Origin: an uncultured Erythrobacter sp.
GTDB lineage: Bacteria > Pseudomonadota > Alphaproteobacteria > Sphingomonadales > Sphingomonadaceae
Direction: 5' to 3'
Length of the DNA: 64,000 nt
Assembly: GCA_937969505.1 (NCBI GenBank)
Contig: CALBWA010000019.1
Coordinates: forward strand, 1-64,000
A program made the position numbers and the translations under genes. Position 1 is the stretch's first letter, and every line of letters begins with the position of its first letter. Below are positions 10,240 through 20,228 of this stretch, piece by piece. Under the pieces are notes generated by a model. That model searched no databases. It worked only from the letters and a program-made list of their open reading frames with translations, and was not told the DNA's origin.

Positions 10240-11207
10240 TCGCCGACAGTCGCGCTGCTGCTGACCCGCCTCTCGATCGCATCCCAGATCATGCCTGCCA
10301 AATCGGTGCCGTCAAAATTGCTGATCGCAACAATCCCTGTGGGTGAGGTCACATTGATTTCGGTCAGCCATTTGCCACCGATCACATCGATCCCGACAAA
10401 GGTCAGACCCAACCGTTTCAGCTCTGGCCCCATCGCAGCACAGATTTCCTGCTCGCGCTCAGTCAATTTAGTGGGTTCGGCGGAGCCGCCCATGGCAAGG
10501 TTGGAGCGAAACTCCCCCTCGCCCGGAATACGGTTGATAGCGCCAGCCACTTCGCCATCGATCAAGACGATGCGCTTGTCCCCCTCGGCCACTTCGGGAA
10601 GGAAAGGCTGGACCATATGGGGTTCGGGCCAGGTCTGGTTGAACACTTCGAACAGAGCGGTCAGATTTTCGCCATTGGCGGGAACGCGGAAAATTGCCTT
10701 GCCGCCATTGCCGTGGATCGGCTTGACCACCACCGCGCCATGTTCGGCCATGAAGCGCTTCACCTCGTCCACTGATCGGGTGACCAGCGTGGGCGGCATG
10801 AATTGGCGGTAATCCAGCACCATCACCTTTTCAGGCGCGTTGCGCACGCTGGTCGGATTGTTGACCACCAATGTCTCGCCTGCAATCCGGTCGAGCAGAT
10901 GGGTCGCGGTGATATAGCCCATGTCAAAGGGCGGGTCCTGCCGCATCAGGATGACGTCGACGTCCTTGCCCAGATCAAGCCGCTGGGCCTCACCCTTGGT
11001 AAAATGATCGCCCTCAACCCGCTGCACCGTGACCGGATGACACTGCGCGAAGAGCCGATCATCCGCATCCAGTGTCAGGCTTTCAACGTGATATTCAAAG
11101 ATCGCGTGCCCGCGCGCCTGGGCCGCCTCCATCAGGGCAAAGGATGAATCGCCGGCAATATTGACGCTTTCGATGGGATCCATCTGGACAGCGATACGAA
11201 GGGACAT
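10236..11207 (-). CDS. gshB: Glutathione synthetase
   Basis: The 323-residue protein is the ATP-grasp ligase that joins gamma-glutamylcysteine and glycine. It starts LRIAVQMDPIESVN, has VMLRQDPPFDMGYITATHLLD-type substrate residues around 85-105, the KPIHGNGGKAIFR nucleotide loop, and the DVIGGKWLTEINVTSPTG signature at the C-terminus. The ATG at 11207 lies 12 nt after the yraN stop. An in-frame TTG at 11222 would overlap yraN and is less likely. It belongs to the rsmI-yraN-gshB minus-strand unit. Confidence 0.97.
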   Translation of the reverse strand: MSLRIAVQMDPIESVNIAGDSSFALMEAAQARGHAIFEYHVESLTLDADDRLFAQCHPVTVQRVEGDHFTKGEAQRLDLGKDVDVILMRQDPPFDMGYITATHLLDRIAGETLVVNNPTSVRNAPEKVMVLDYRQFMPPTLVTRSVDEVKRFMAEHGAVVVKPIHGNGGKAIFRVPANGENLTALFEVFNQTWPEPHMVQPFLPEVAEGDKRIVLIDGEVAGAINRIPGEGEFRSNLAMGGSAEPTKLTEREQEICAAMGPELKRLGLTFVGIDVIGGKWLTEINVTSPTGIVAISNFDGTDLAGMIWDAIERRVSSSATVGE

Positions 11208-11218
11208 GGAATGATCTT

Positions 11219-11569
11219 TCAAGGTTGCCAGGCATTGGTGATGTGGTGCGGCATGGCGCCGGGTGCAAGCAGGATGACGTCGATCCGCATATCATCGCCA
11301 TTGCGCACATATTCATGCGCCACGCATTCAGCAGCGGCGGCGACACGTCTTAGTCGGTGTGCATCGATGGCATGATCGAGCTGTGCTGCCTTTGATCGAA
11401 ACTTGACCTCGATGAAGGCCACAATCCCCGCCCGTCGGCACACCAGGTCAATTTCCCCGCGCTGTGTCTTGACCCGTTCGGCCAGGATCGACCAGCCTTT
11501 CAGCCGCAACCACAGCGCGGCCCAACGTTCCGCCTTGCGGCCTTGCCGTTCAGCCAGCTGGCGCTTCAT
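11219..11569 (-). CDS. yraN: UPF0102 protein YraN (nuclease-like fold)
   Basis: The 116-residue protein has the UPF0102 pattern: RQGRKAERWAALWLRLKG at the start, then GEIDLVCRRAGIVAFIEVKFRSK, where the Glu-Asp and Glu-Val-Lys residues form a PD-(D/E)xK endonuclease-like core. The cellular role of the family is not settled. The ATG overlaps the rsmI stop, the usual rsmI-yraN coupling. Confidence 0.96.
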   Translation of the reverse strand: MKRQLAERQGRKAERWAALWLRLKGWSILAERVKTQRGEIDLVCRRAGIVAFIEVKFRSKAAQLDHAIDAHRLRRVAAAAECVAHEYVRNGDDMRIDVILLAPGAMPHHITNAWQP

Positions 11570-12459
11570 GACAGGTCATCGCTCGCGCGCTTTGCCGAGC
11601 CGATTTCCATCGCCCGGGCATAAAGTGCTTTGCGATCCAGACCGGTGGCCTTGGCCACTTGCGCCACTGCCTGTGAAGGTTTGAGCGTGTCGAGCGCCTC
11701 GCGCAGCAAGGCGTCGGGATCACCATGCAACGCTGTTTCGCCCGGCGGGGCGATCAGCAGGACAATTTCACCCCTGGGCGTGTGCGCTTCATAATGGTCG
11801 ATAAGCTCGCTGGCAGAACCGGTGCGGCATTCTTCGTGCAGCTTTGTCAATTCACGCGCAACAGACACGGCCCTGCCCGGCAAGGTCTGCTCAATCGCCG
11901 AAAGCGCCTTGGTCAGGCGCGGCCCCGTTTCGTAAAAGATCAACGTGGCATCAACCGGGCCGAGCTCGGTCAGAACATCAGCGCGTGCCTTTTCCTTTAC
12001 CGGCAAGAAGCCGCCAAACAGAAAGCGATCATTGGGTAGACCGGACAGGGTCAGGCCCGCAATCACCGCGCAGGCACCCGGCAAGGTGGTGACAGCAATC
12101 CCTGCTTCGCGGGCATCGGCAACCAGACGATATCCAGGATCAGAGACCAGCGGCGTTCCCGCATCGCTCACCAGTGCCACCGAACCCTGCCGCATCGAAT
12201 CGATCAGCTTGGCGCGCGATTGGGGCGATGAATGATCGTCGTAACGCACAAGCGGGCGATGCAGGCCCAGATGCTTCATCAGCTTGCCGGTCACCCGCGT
12301 ATCCTCGCAGGCGATGGCATCGCACCGCCTCAATATATCGACAGCACGCACCGTTATATCGCCGAGATTGCCAATCGGTGTGGCGACGATGTAGAGGCCA
12401 TGTTCAAGGGGTTCGGGAATGTCCCCGGACAGTTCAGGTTCAGGCGGTTGGGTGTTCAC
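11566..12459 (-). CDS. rsmI: 16S rRNA (cytidine(1402)-2'-O)-methyltransferase RsmI
   Basis: The 297-residue protein has the tetrapyrrole-methylase fold: GLYIVATPIGNLGDITVRAVDIL, CEDTRVTGKLMKHLG, ALVSDAGTPLVSDPGYRLV and LPGACAVIAGLTLSGLPNDRFLFGGFLP. These are the SAM-binding and substrate motifs of RsmI, which 2'-O-methylates C1402 in the ribosomal P-site region. It is divergent from an LpoA-like lipoprotein gene (39 bp between starts), an arrangement common in proteobacteria. It heads the rsmI-yraN-gshB unit. Confidence 0.98.
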   Translation of the reverse strand: MNTQPPEPELSGDIPEPLEHGLYIVATPIGNLGDITVRAVDILRRCDAIACEDTRVTGKLMKHLGLHRPLVRYDDHSSPQSRAKLIDSMRQGSVALVSDAGTPLVSDPGYRLVADAREAGIAVTTLPGACAVIAGLTLSGLPNDRFLFGGFLPVKEKARADVLTELGPVDATLIFYETGPRLTKALSAIEQTLPGRAVSVARELTKLHEECRTGSASELIDHYEAHTPRGEIVLLIAPPGETALHGDPDALLREALDTLKPSQAVAQVAKATGLDRKALYARAMEIGSAKRASDDLS

Positions 12460-12498
12460 CCGAACGCTCTTAGGTTCACTAGCATGGGGTCGGCAAGC

Positions 12499-13677
12499 AT
12501 GAAGCGGGTATTGTTCAATTGGCGCGCAATCACAGTCGCGGGGGGAGCAGCCCTGCTGGCTGGTTGTCAGATCGTCCCCAATACAGGACCACGGGTGACG
12601 GGGCCGGTTGAAGAACCCGTCTCAACGCCCAGCGATACGCAGCTGCCAACCGATGAAACCAGGCACCGGATTGCCTTGCTGGTTCCACTGGGCGGAACCA
12701 ATGCTGCGGTGGGCCAGTCCATCTCCAACGCCACAACCATGGCGCTGCTCGATACCAATGCCGACAATCTGCGGATCACCACCTATGACACTTCTTCCGG
12801 TGCGCGAAACGCGGCAGATCAGGCCATTGCCGATGGCAACCGGCTGATCCTTGGCCCCTTGCTGGCCGACAATGTTTCAGCTGTTGTTTCCCGCGCTCGC
12901 GGTGCCGGGGTTCCGGTTGTATCCTTTTCCAACGATGCGCAGGCGGCACAGGATGGCGCTTTCGTGATGGGCCAGATCCCGGAACAATCCATCGAACGCA
13001 GCGTCGCCTACGCCCGCGGACAAGGTGCAGTGCGCTTTGCCACGCTTGCCCCCAACGGCGATTATGGCGATCGTTCGATGAGCGCCCTGCAAGATGCCTT
13101 GCGCAATTATGGCGGATCGCTGGTGACAAGCGAGCGCTATGCTCGCGGAAACACCGCGATCATCAACGCCGCGCGCCGTCTTCGTGGCCGTGGTGGATAT
13201 GATACGGTGCTGATTGCCGACGGAGCCCGCCTCGCTACACAAGGCGCAACCGCTCTGAAAGAGGCCTCCGGCAATGTCCCGGCTGCCAACACCCGCATCG
13301 TGGGGACCGAATTGTGGAGCGGTGAAAGCTCTCTCACCCGGCCCGAGGCTATGCGCGGGGCGATCTTCGCCGCCGTGTCGGATGCGCGCTACAAGCGTTT
13401 CAGCGACAGCTATGAAGAACGTTTCGGGGGCAAGCCTTATCGCGTTTCTACCCTGGGATATGACGCCGTGCTGTTGACCCTGCGGGTGGCGCGCGACTGG
13501 CGCATCGGTTCTCGCTTCCCGGTATCGCAATTGCGCGATGATGGCGGTTTTCTGGGGCTGGACGGCCCCTTCCGCTTTGGCCGCAACGGCGTGGTTGAAC
13601 GCGCTATGGAAGTGCGCCAGATCAGCAACGGCCAGATCCGCATTGTCGATCAGGCCCCTACCCGCTTCACGGACTGA
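12499..13677 (+). CDS. LpoA-like penicillin-binding protein activator (lipoprotein)
   Basis: The 392-residue protein has a lipoprotein signal with lipobox LLAGC about 23 residues in, a Pro/Thr-rich spacer, and then a periplasmic-binding type-I fold (HRIALLVPLGGTNAAVGQSI, LILGPLLADNV, VPVVSFSNDAQAA). This matches the C-terminal half of LpoA, the outer-membrane activator of peptidoglycan synthase PBP1A, without LpoA's N-terminal TPR half. The ATG at 12499 starts the signal peptide and has GGGG upstream; 12484 is an alternative. Divergence from rsmI supports the assignment. Confidence 0.88.
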   Translation: MKRVLFNWRAITVAGGAALLAGCQIVPNTGPRVTGPVEEPVSTPSDTQLPTDETRHRIALLVPLGGTNAAVGQSISNATTMALLDTNADNLRITTYDTSSGARNAADQAIADGNRLILGPLLADNVSAVVSRARGAGVPVVSFSNDAQAAQDGAFVMGQIPEQSIERSVAYARGQGAVRFATLAPNGDYGDRSMSALQDALRNYGGSLVTSERYARGNTAIINAARRLRGRGGYDTVLIADGARLATQGATALKEASGNVPAANTRIVGTELWSGESSLTRPEAMRGAIFAAVSDARYKRFSDSYEERFGGKPYRVSTLGYDAVLLTLRVARDWRIGSRFPVSQLRDDGGFLGLDGPFRFGRNGVVERAMEVRQISNGQIRIVDQAPTRFTD

Positions 13678-13734
13678 CGAAAACTATTTTCAAGCGCTTG
13701 TGGCGCGGGGAAGCCGGGGCGTATAGCAAGCGCC

Positions 13735-15726
13735 ATGTCCGATGATCTGTTTGATGGTACGCCGACCTCCAGCGGCGATTACGATTCCTCCTCGATCGAG
13801 GTGCTGGAAGGGCTGGAACCTGTCCGCCGCAGACCCGGCATGTATATCGGTGGGACCGATGACCGCGCCCTGCACCATCTTGCCGCCGAAGTGCTCGACA
13901 ATGCAATGGACGAGGCGGTCGCCGGCCATGCCTCGCGCATCGAGGTAAGGCTGGAGGAAGGCAACCGGCTGTCGATTGCTGACAACGGACGCGGCATTCC
14001 GGTTGACGAACATCCCAAGTTTCCGGGCAAATCAACGCTGGAAGTCATCCTGTCGACCCTGCATTCGGGTGGCAAGTTTTCCGGCAAGGCCTATGCCACC
14101 AGCGGCGGGTTGCACGGCGTGGGTGTCAGCGTGGTCAACGCTCTGTCCAGCCACACCCGCGTTGAAGTTGCACGCGACAAGCAATTGTTCGCGCAGGAAT
14201 TTTCCAAGGGTCAAGCCCTCGGCAAGATCGAGAACCTGGGCGCCACTCCCAATCGGCGCGGCACAACCGTCAGCTTCACGCCGGACACGGAGATCTTTGG
14301 CGACCGCAAGTTCAAGCCGCATCGCTTGTTCAAACTCGCACGATCCAAGGCCTATCTGTTTGCTGGCGTTGAAATTCGCTGGAAATGCGCGCCTTCGCTC
14401 GCCTCTGACGACGTTCCGGAGGAGGCCGTGTTCAAATTTCCCGGCGGCCTTGCCGATCATCTGTCCGAACAGATTGGCGAGCGGGAATGCGTCACCGCGC
14501 AGCCTTTTACCGGCAAGCAGGATTTTCCTGATGATGACGGCGGGCAATCCATGGGCCGGGTCGAATGGGCGGTGGCCTGGCCGCTCTATTCCGACGGCTC
14601 GACCAGCTGGTATTGCAACACAGTGCCCACGCCTGATGGCGGCACCCATGAACAGGGTCTGCGCGGTGCTCTGACAAAGGGATTGCGTGCCTTTGGCGAC
14701 CTTGTCGGTGTGAAAAAGGCCAAGGACATCACTGCCGACGATGTGATGAATGGCGGAGAGATCATGCTCTCTGTCTTTATCCGCGATCCGCAATTCCAGT
14801 CCCAGACCAAGGACCGGCTGACTTCGCCAGAGGCCGCGCGTCTGGTCGAGAACGCGATGCGCGATCACTTCGACATTTTCCTGTCCGACAATATGGAGCG
14901 CGGCAAGGCGCTGCTCGGCGTGGTGATGGAGCGAATGGACGAACGGCTCCGGCGCAAGCAGGAACGCGAAATCAAGCGCAAAAGCGCAACGAATGCGAAA
15001 AAGCTCCGTTTGCCCGGCAAGCTGACCGATTGCAGTGGTGAAGGCGATGCAGAGACAGAGCTGTTCATCGTTGAAGGCGATTCAGCCGGTGGCAGCGCCA
15101 AACAGGCGCGCGATCGCAAAACGCAAGCGATCCTGCCCATTCGCGGCAAGATCCTGAACGTTGCCAGTGCCACGGCAGACAAAATCCGCGCCAATTCGGA
15201 GATCGCGGATTTGTCGCTCGCTCTGGGTTGCGGCACGCGTAAGGATTGCGATGCGGAAAACCTGCGTTACGACCGCGTCATCATCATGACCGATGCCGAT
15301 GTTGACGGCGCGCATATCGCCACGCTGTTGATGACGTTCTTCTTTCAGGAAATGCCCGATCTGGTGCGCAAGGGGCATCTGTTTCTGGCCCAGCCTCCGC
15401 TCTATCGCCTGACTTCAGGCAAAGAGAGCCGCTATGCCGCCGATGATGCCCATCGCGCTGTGCTGGAAGAGACCGTTTTCAAGGGTAAGAAAGTCGAAGT
15501 GGGACGGTTCAAGGGCTTGGGCGAGATGAACCCTCAGCAGTTGCGCGAAACCACCATGAACCCGGAAACCCGCAGTCTGGTGCGCATCACACTGCCGACT
15601 GAATTCGAAGATCGCGCCGCGGTCAAGGAACTGGTCGACCGTTTGATGGGCCGCAATCCCGAACACCGTTTCAACTTTATCCAAAACCGCGCTGGCGAGG
15701 TTGATCGCGAAACGATTGATGCCTGA
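13735..15726 (+). CDS. parE: DNA topoisomerase IV subunit B
   Basis: The 663-residue GHKL ATPase/TOPRIM subunit has VLEGLEPVRRRPGMYIGGTD, EVLDNAMDEAVAGHA, IADNGRGIPVDEHPKF, SGGLHGVGVSVVNALS, then the TOPRIM motifs LFIVEGDSAGGSAKQARDR and MTDADVDGAHI. ParE rather than GyrB is favoured by the length and by the LRLPGKLTDCS segment before the TOPRIM domain. parC is not in the window. The end of the gene overlaps the start of a small membrane protein. Confidence 0.96.
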   Translation: MSDDLFDGTPTSSGDYDSSSIEVLEGLEPVRRRPGMYIGGTDDRALHHLAAEVLDNAMDEAVAGHASRIEVRLEEGNRLSIADNGRGIPVDEHPKFPGKSTLEVILSTLHSGGKFSGKAYATSGGLHGVGVSVVNALSSHTRVEVARDKQLFAQEFSKGQALGKIENLGATPNRRGTTVSFTPDTEIFGDRKFKPHRLFKLARSKAYLFAGVEIRWKCAPSLASDDVPEEAVFKFPGGLADHLSEQIGERECVTAQPFTGKQDFPDDDGGQSMGRVEWAVAWPLYSDGSTSWYCNTVPTPDGGTHEQGLRGALTKGLRAFGDLVGVKKAKDITADDVMNGGEIMLSVFIRDPQFQSQTKDRLTSPEAARLVENAMRDHFDIFLSDNMERGKALLGVVMERMDERLRRKQEREIKRKSATNAKKLRLPGKLTDCSGEGDAETELFIVEGDSAGGSAKQARDRKTQAILPIRGKILNVASATADKIRANSEIADLSLALGCGTRKDCDAENLRYDRVIIMTDADVDGAHIATLLMTFFFQEMPDLVRKGHLFLAQPPLYRLTSGKESRYAADDAHRAVLEETVFKGKKVEVGRFKGLGEMNPQQLRETTMNPETRSLVRITLPTEFEDRAAVKELVDRLMGRNPEHRFNFIQNRAGEVDRETIDA

Positions 15727-16093
15727 TCACAAGGGTGACATTCCCGATCCCGATGAAGATGACATCATGGCAGGTGATCGGCGCATTTCGCGGCCCGACA
15801 GCCGATTGCCCGATTGGTACATCTCCGATGCCGCCTATCGCCCGATCCCGATCGTGTGGTTTGCTGCCACCGTCATTGCACAGTCCATTGCTTTGTTCGT
15901 CATCACGCTCGTCTTTCTGGACAGAAGCGGATGGATCACAATCGCTTTGACCACTCTGGTAACCGTGGGCTTGCTCCATTGGGCTTGGCAACGTGGGATC
16001 GGCACGGCTGCGCTGGGGTGGAGGATCGCCACGCCCGTTATCCTCGGCCTGCAACTGGCACTGATTGCCGCGGTATCGCTGGAGCGGATTTAG
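15719..16093 (+). CDS. Small inner-membrane protein of unknown function
   Basis: The 124-residue protein has an acidic, charged N-terminus (about 45 residues with DPDEDD and a RPDSRLPDW segment) followed by three hydrophobic helices: IPIVWFAATVIAQSIALFVITLVF, WITIALTTLVTVGLLHWAW and ATPVILGLQLALIAAVSL. ATG at 15719 overlaps the last 8 nt of parE, so it is likely translated with parE. I do not recognise a family. It converges on the hydrolase-OsmC gene, overlapping by 4 nt. Confidence 0.7.
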   Translation: MPDHKGDIPDPDEDDIMAGDRRISRPDSRLPDWYISDAAYRPIPIVWFAATVIAQSIALFVITLVFLDRSGWITIALTTLVTVGLLHWAWQRGIGTAALGWRIATPVILGLQLALIAAVSLERI

Positions 16094-17313
16094 CCGGCAG
16101 ATTCCTCCGTGTGCACATGCAGATGCCCTTCCAGTGTCTTGTGGACTGGGCACTTGTCCGCAATCTCGATGATCTTGGCGCGCTGTTCCGCGGTTAATTC
16201 GTCACCATGGATTGTGATTTTGCGATTGAGTGACTGAACCTGAGCGCCCTCGCCCTCATCCTCGCAATGGTCGCAATCATCGTGGTGGTTGCGGTCATGC
16301 GTCACGGCAATCGTCGTCCCTTCAAAGGGCCAACCCTTGCGATCGGCATACATCTTCATCGTCATCGCAGTGCAGGTGCCCAGCGCTGCATTGAGCAGAT
16401 CATAGGGTGTCGGCCCGGTGTCATCACCGCCATAACTGGTCGGCTCGTCCGCAACGAAATGGTGCGAGGAAGTGTGCACCTCGGTTCCGAATTTGCCATG
16501 CCCGGTGCGCACAACAATGCCGCTTTCGGGGGTTGGCCATGCCTCGCCCGCTTCCATGTAGCGTTCGGCCCATTGCGCGATCACCCCGGCGGTGAAGCCA
16601 GCGTCCCCGGCATCAGTCAGCAAATGATCGGCCCCTGCCAGGCTGATGAAGCTTTTGGGATGTTTGGCCGCAACAAACAGCTTTGATGCGTGATCCACCC
16701 CGACAATCTGGTCGGTAGGCGAATGGGTGATCATGATCGGCAGGCCAAGGCGCGGCAACAGCTCTAGCAGCTGCGCACCGCGCGTGTTGTCAAGAAAGCT
16801 CTTGCTGAGCTTGAATGGCCGCCCTCCTATGGAGACTTCGCCTTCTCCATCGCGCTCGATCGCGGCAAGGTCACCGTGAATATTATGCAGCACATGCGGC
16901 ACGTCGCTGGGCGCGCCAATCGTTGCGATGGCGGCAACTTTATCACGGCCAAGGCGTGCGCCAGCGGCCAGCACAGCGGCCCCGCCCAGACTGTGACCCA
17001 CCAGCAATATCTTGCCGGTAAAGCGTGCGAACAAAGCATTTGCTGCACTGACCAGATCGTCCACATCGCTGCTGAAACCCGCTCTGCCAAATTCTCCCTC
17101 GCTTGAGCCCAAGCCGGTGAAGTCGAAACGCAGGGTTGCAATGCCATGCGCAGCAAGCGCCCGTGTCACCGCAACCGCACCCTTGGACTGCATTGTGCAG
17201 GTAAAACAGTGCGCGAACAGCGCCGCGCCGCGCACCAGACCGGTGGGCATCTCCAGCGCGCCAGACAACTCGTGGCCAGCGGCAGTGGTGATGCTGATCT
17301 TCTCTGTCGGCAT
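16090..17313 (-). CDS. Alpha/beta hydrolase - OsmC fusion protein
   Basis: The 407-residue protein joins two domains. Residues about 1-255 are an alpha/beta hydrolase with the nucleophile elbow GHSLGGAAV and a late His in ADHLLTDAG. Residues about 270-400 are an OsmC/Ohr-type domain with one conserved Cys in LGTCTAMTMKMYADRKGWP and a second in DKCPVHKTLEG, the pair used for hydroperoxide reduction. A His/Asp-rich stretch (DRNHHDDCDHCEDEGEG) sits between the two Cys, and could bind metal. Such fusions are known in proteobacteria; a role in detoxifying organic or acyl peroxides is inferred. It is divergent from the MoxR gene. Confidence 0.95.
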   Translation of the reverse strand: MPTEKISITTAAGHELSGALEMPTGLVRGAALFAHCFTCTMQSKGAVAVTRALAAHGIATLRFDFTGLGSSEGEFGRAGFSSDVDDLVSAANALFARFTGKILLVGHSLGGAAVLAAGARLGRDKVAAIATIGAPSDVPHVLHNIHGDLAAIERDGEGEVSIGGRPFKLSKSFLDNTRGAQLLELLPRLGLPIMITHSPTDQIVGVDHASKLFVAAKHPKSFISLAGADHLLTDAGDAGFTAGVIAQWAERYMEAGEAWPTPESGIVVRTGHGKFGTEVHTSSHHFVADEPTSYGGDDTGPTPYDLLNAALGTCTAMTMKMYADRKGWPFEGTTIAVTHDRNHHDDCDHCEDEGEGAQVQSLNRKITIHGDELTAEQRAKIIEIADKCPVHKTLEGHLHVHTEESAG

Positions 17314-17535
17314 ATTGATCTCTCAGAAAAAGGGCGCGGGGCGACGCGCCGAGTGGTATCAAGGTGTAGTACGTTCGCGCGTGTCGAAAGGTTTCTTTTC
17401 ATACCGCATCCAAGAACGCAATTTCTCCCAGATCTTCTTCGCCCTCGCCAATTCGATAGCTTACGCTGCGTCACCCTTGCCTATGGCCCCGGTGCGCCCT
17501 AACGAACCCACAAATCAAGTTGCCAGAGGAAACCT

Positions 17536-18387
17536 ATGACCGACCAGCGCTTTGAGGGCACAAGCAATTATATCGCGACCGACGATCTGAAAGTCGCCGT
17601 CAATGCCGCCGTGACACTGCGGCGTCCGCTGCTGGTGAAGGGTGAGCCTGGTACCGGCAAAACCGTGCTGGCGCACGAAATCGCCTCTGCCATCAACGCA
17701 CCGCTGATTGAATGGAACATCAAGTCCACAACGAAAGCCCAGCAGGGTCTTTACGAATACGACGCTGTTGCCCGTTTGCGCGATGGTCAATTGGGCGACG
17801 AACGCGTCCACGACATTTCCAACTACATCAAGAAGGGCAAATTGTGGGAAGCCTTCACCGCTGAACAGTTGCCCGTCCTGCTGATTGACGAGATCGACAA
17901 AGCCGACATCGAATTTCCCAACGATCTGTTGCAGGAACTCGACCGGATGAGTTTCGACGTTTACGAAACGCACGAGACGATCGCGGCGAAAGAACGCCCG
18001 ATTGTTGTAATCACTTCAAACAATGAAAAGGAATTGCCTGACGCATTCCTGCGCCGCTGTTTCTTCCATTATATCAAGTTTCCCGACCGCGACACCATGC
18101 GCGACATCATCGATGTTCACTTCCCTGATATACAGAAAACCCTGGTGACCAAAGCGATGGACGTGTTTTACGAATTGCGCGACGTTCCGGGCTTGAAGAA
18201 AAAACCATCGACCAGCGAATTGCTCGATTGGCTCAAGCTTCTTCTCAACGAGGATATGCCACTTGAGGTGCTGCAGGACAGCAACCCCAACAGCGCAATT
18301 CCTCCGATGCATGGAGCACTGCTGAAAAACGAACAGGATGTAATGCTGTTTGAACGGCTGGCCTTCATGGCGCGTCGCCAGACCTGA
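17536..18387 (+). CDS. MoxR-family AAA+ ATPase
   Basis: The 283-residue AAA+ protein has Walker A GEPGTGKTVLAHEIA near residue 38, Walker B VLLIDEIDKAD, sensor 1 VITSNNEKELPDAFLRRC and a C-terminal lid. MoxR ATPases act with VWA-domain partners as metal or cofactor insertion chaperones. The expected VWA partner is about 1.9 kb downstream (20303), separated by a small membrane protein and a reverse-strand chemoreceptor-like gene. The pair resembles the CoxD/CoxE type, although no CO dehydrogenase genes are present. Confidence 0.95.
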   Translation: MTDQRFEGTSNYIATDDLKVAVNAAVTLRRPLLVKGEPGTGKTVLAHEIASAINAPLIEWNIKSTTKAQQGLYEYDAVARLRDGQLGDERVHDISNYIKKGKLWEAFTAEQLPVLLIDEIDKADIEFPNDLLQELDRMSFDVYETHETIAAKERPIVVITSNNEKELPDAFLRRCFFHYIKFPDRDTMRDIIDVHFPDIQKTLVTKAMDVFYELRDVPGLKKKPSTSELLDWLKLLLNEDMPLEVLQDSNPNSAIPPMHGALLKNEQDVMLFERLAFMARRQT

Positions 18388-18401
18388 TGGAGTAATCCAG
18401 C

Positions 18402-18794
18402 ATGCGCATCCCTGCCCTGATGGCCGTCATCTATGCGCTTGGCCTTGCCATGTTTGAAACGTTGGTAAATTGGGGCCAATGGCAGTGGTGGCCGTGGTGG
18501 CTGGTTGATTATGTTGCTGCGGCTGTCCTTCTGGCGGGCGGTGTCCTGGCTCTGCGCGGACAAGCACAATCGGACGTGCCACTGGGCACCGGTATTATGC
18601 TGGTTGGGTGGGGATTTGCTCTCGGCATGATGTGGATGTCGCTCGCAGGCAATATTGCGGAGGGTACCGACCCGGCGCGCGACGGACGCGTGGCAGGGTT
18701 CTACATTTCTCTGATTGTGCTCAGCATGATCTATTGCCTTGTCGGCCTCATGCTTACCATCAGATCAGATCGCACTGCTCAATCGAAGCTGTAA
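18402..18794 (+). CDS. Four-helix membrane protein of unknown function
   Basis: The 130-residue protein is almost entirely hydrophobic, with four predicted helices: [58 protein letters not shown] and [21 protein letters not shown]. The ATG has TGGAG 10 nt upstream and lies 14 nt after the MoxR stop, so co-transcription is likely. Its last 16 nt overlap the 3' end of the chemoreceptor-like gene on the other strand. No known family recognised. Confidence 0.8.
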   Translation: MRIPALMAVIYALGLAMFETLVNWGQWQWWPWWLVDYVAAAVLLAGGVLALRGQAQSDVPLGTGIMLVGWGFALGMMWMSLAGNIAEGTDPARDGRVAGFYISLIVLSMIYCLVGLMLTIRSDRTAQSKL

Positions 18795-20179
18795 GCAAGC
18801 TCGAAATCACCCCAGCGGCGTCCGTTGACCATCAGCGGAACGTAGATGTTGCGCACGACCTTATACTCGCGCCCGTCGCCCTCCTGCCGATAAACCGCCA
18901 TCATATAGGGTGCCGTGCTTTCCTTCGCCTTCTGGTCGAGCGGGTCCAGAATCATGCGGCCATTGCGGCAATATTGCGTGTCATGGACGAGATCCCCCGT
19001 CGGCGCACGAGAATGCTCAGTCAAATGGGCTGGCAGAAAGCCGTTCATATCCGTGCATGCCGCGGCTATAATCCGCGGATCGGAAGCTTTGGCGTCATCC
19101 AGCATGGGGCGCCATTGGGATTCGGCCCAGCTGGACAGTGAAGTGCGGAAGCGCGGCGGATTGCTGCCCTCGATCTCATTGTAATCTATGTCAAACAAAG
19201 CCATTTCACTAAGCTCGCCAGAAGCCATTGCAGCCGAGGTCTTTTCGGACAGCGATCGGGCAAAACTCTGCGCGCGCTCGACCATCGCGCTGTCCTCCGG
19301 CGACAGGCCAGCCTGCACGATGCGATCGAACATCTCGCTCGCGGTCATTTCCAGGCTTCCCATTCTATCGTGGGCACGACGCAATTTGACTTCACTGTCG
19401 ACAGCAACGCGGTTGAAACTCTTGAGGCCCCCGCGAACGCCAACCACATGATCGCTGATGGTTGAAGTTGACCGGGCAATTGTGTCGTTCTGCTTGTCGA
19501 CCTGCTCCACCAGCTCGCTAACGTTGAAAATCGTCGTTTCGATACCGGCGACAGACGATTTGGCCTCAGCACTGGCCTTGGCACCTGTTTCGACCTTTTC
19601 GATCATGGTCTGCGCTTCTGTGTCGAGCGCGTCGATGGTGGCGGCGATTTCTTCGGTCGCACGGCGGGTATCATTCGCCAAGCTTTTGACCTCGCCCGCC
19701 ACAACAGCAAAGGTTCGGCCCGCATCGCCTGCGCGCATTGCTTCGATGGTCGCGTTGAGGGCAAGAATATTGGTTGTTTCAGCGATCTGGTCGATATCCA
19801 GCGCGGAACGGCGAACTTGGTCCATTGCTGCGGCAAAGCTGGTGACATGGCTCGCCATTGTCTCAACCATTGCGAGCACGGAATTGATCTGACCGAGCGA
19901 CGAATTGATCAATGCCGTGCCCTCGCCCAAGCGCTCAATCGCTCGCTCTGACAGCAATCGTGCCTCGTCGCTGGCTTCCGCGACCTTGTTCTGATCGGCC
20001 TCCAGTGCTTCGACCGTGCCCCGCAATGCAGTGTGTTCCGCCCGCAGACTTTCCGAAGACTCGATGACCGCTGCCAAGATGCCTGCGACATCGGTGCAGC
20101 CGACTGTAACGGCCCCGCAGCTTTCCGGAATCTGATCCAGTGCTGTTGCCCCAGTCGTATCGATCTCAATCGGCTTCAT
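18779..20179 (-). CDS. Soluble methyl-accepting chemotaxis-like protein with C-terminal sensor domain
   Basis: The 466-residue protein has no membrane segment. Residues about 40-290 are a coiled-coil signalling domain whose tip reads [20 protein letters not shown]...[15 protein letters not shown], the CheA/CheW contact region of chemoreceptors. Residues about 335-466 look like a Cache/PAS-type sensor: DMNGFLPAH, a [10 protein letters not shown] segment, and [21 protein letters not shown] at the end. Having the sensor after the signalling domain is typical of some cytoplasmic alphaproteobacterial receptors. No che genes are nearby. A CtrA-like box lies upstream (20229-20243). Confidence 0.9.
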   Translation of the reverse strand: MKPIEIDTTGATALDQIPESCGAVTVGCTDVAGILAAVIESSESLRAEHTALRGTVEALEADQNKVAEASDEARLLSERAIERLGEGTALINSSLGQINSVLAMVETMASHVTSFAAAMDQVRRSALDIDQIAETTNILALNATIEAMRAGDAGRTFAVVAGEVKSLANDTRRATEEIAATIDALDTEAQTMIEKVETGAKASAEAKSSVAGIETTIFNVSELVEQVDKQNDTIARSTSTISDHVVGVRGGLKSFNRVAVDSEVKLRRAHDRMGSLEMTASEMFDRIVQAGLSPEDSAMVERAQSFARSLSEKTSAAMASGELSEMALFDIDYNEIEGSNPPRFRTSLSSWAESQWRPMLDDAKASDPRIIAAACTDMNGFLPAHLTEHSRAPTGDLVHDTQYCRNGRMILDPLDQKAKESTAPYMMAVYRQEGDGREYKVVRNIYVPLMVNGRRWGDFELAYSFD

Positions 20180-20228
20180 TAATGCGCTTCCCGGTATGAT
20201 TGTCGAGATGCGGGTTACCCTGTCATGG

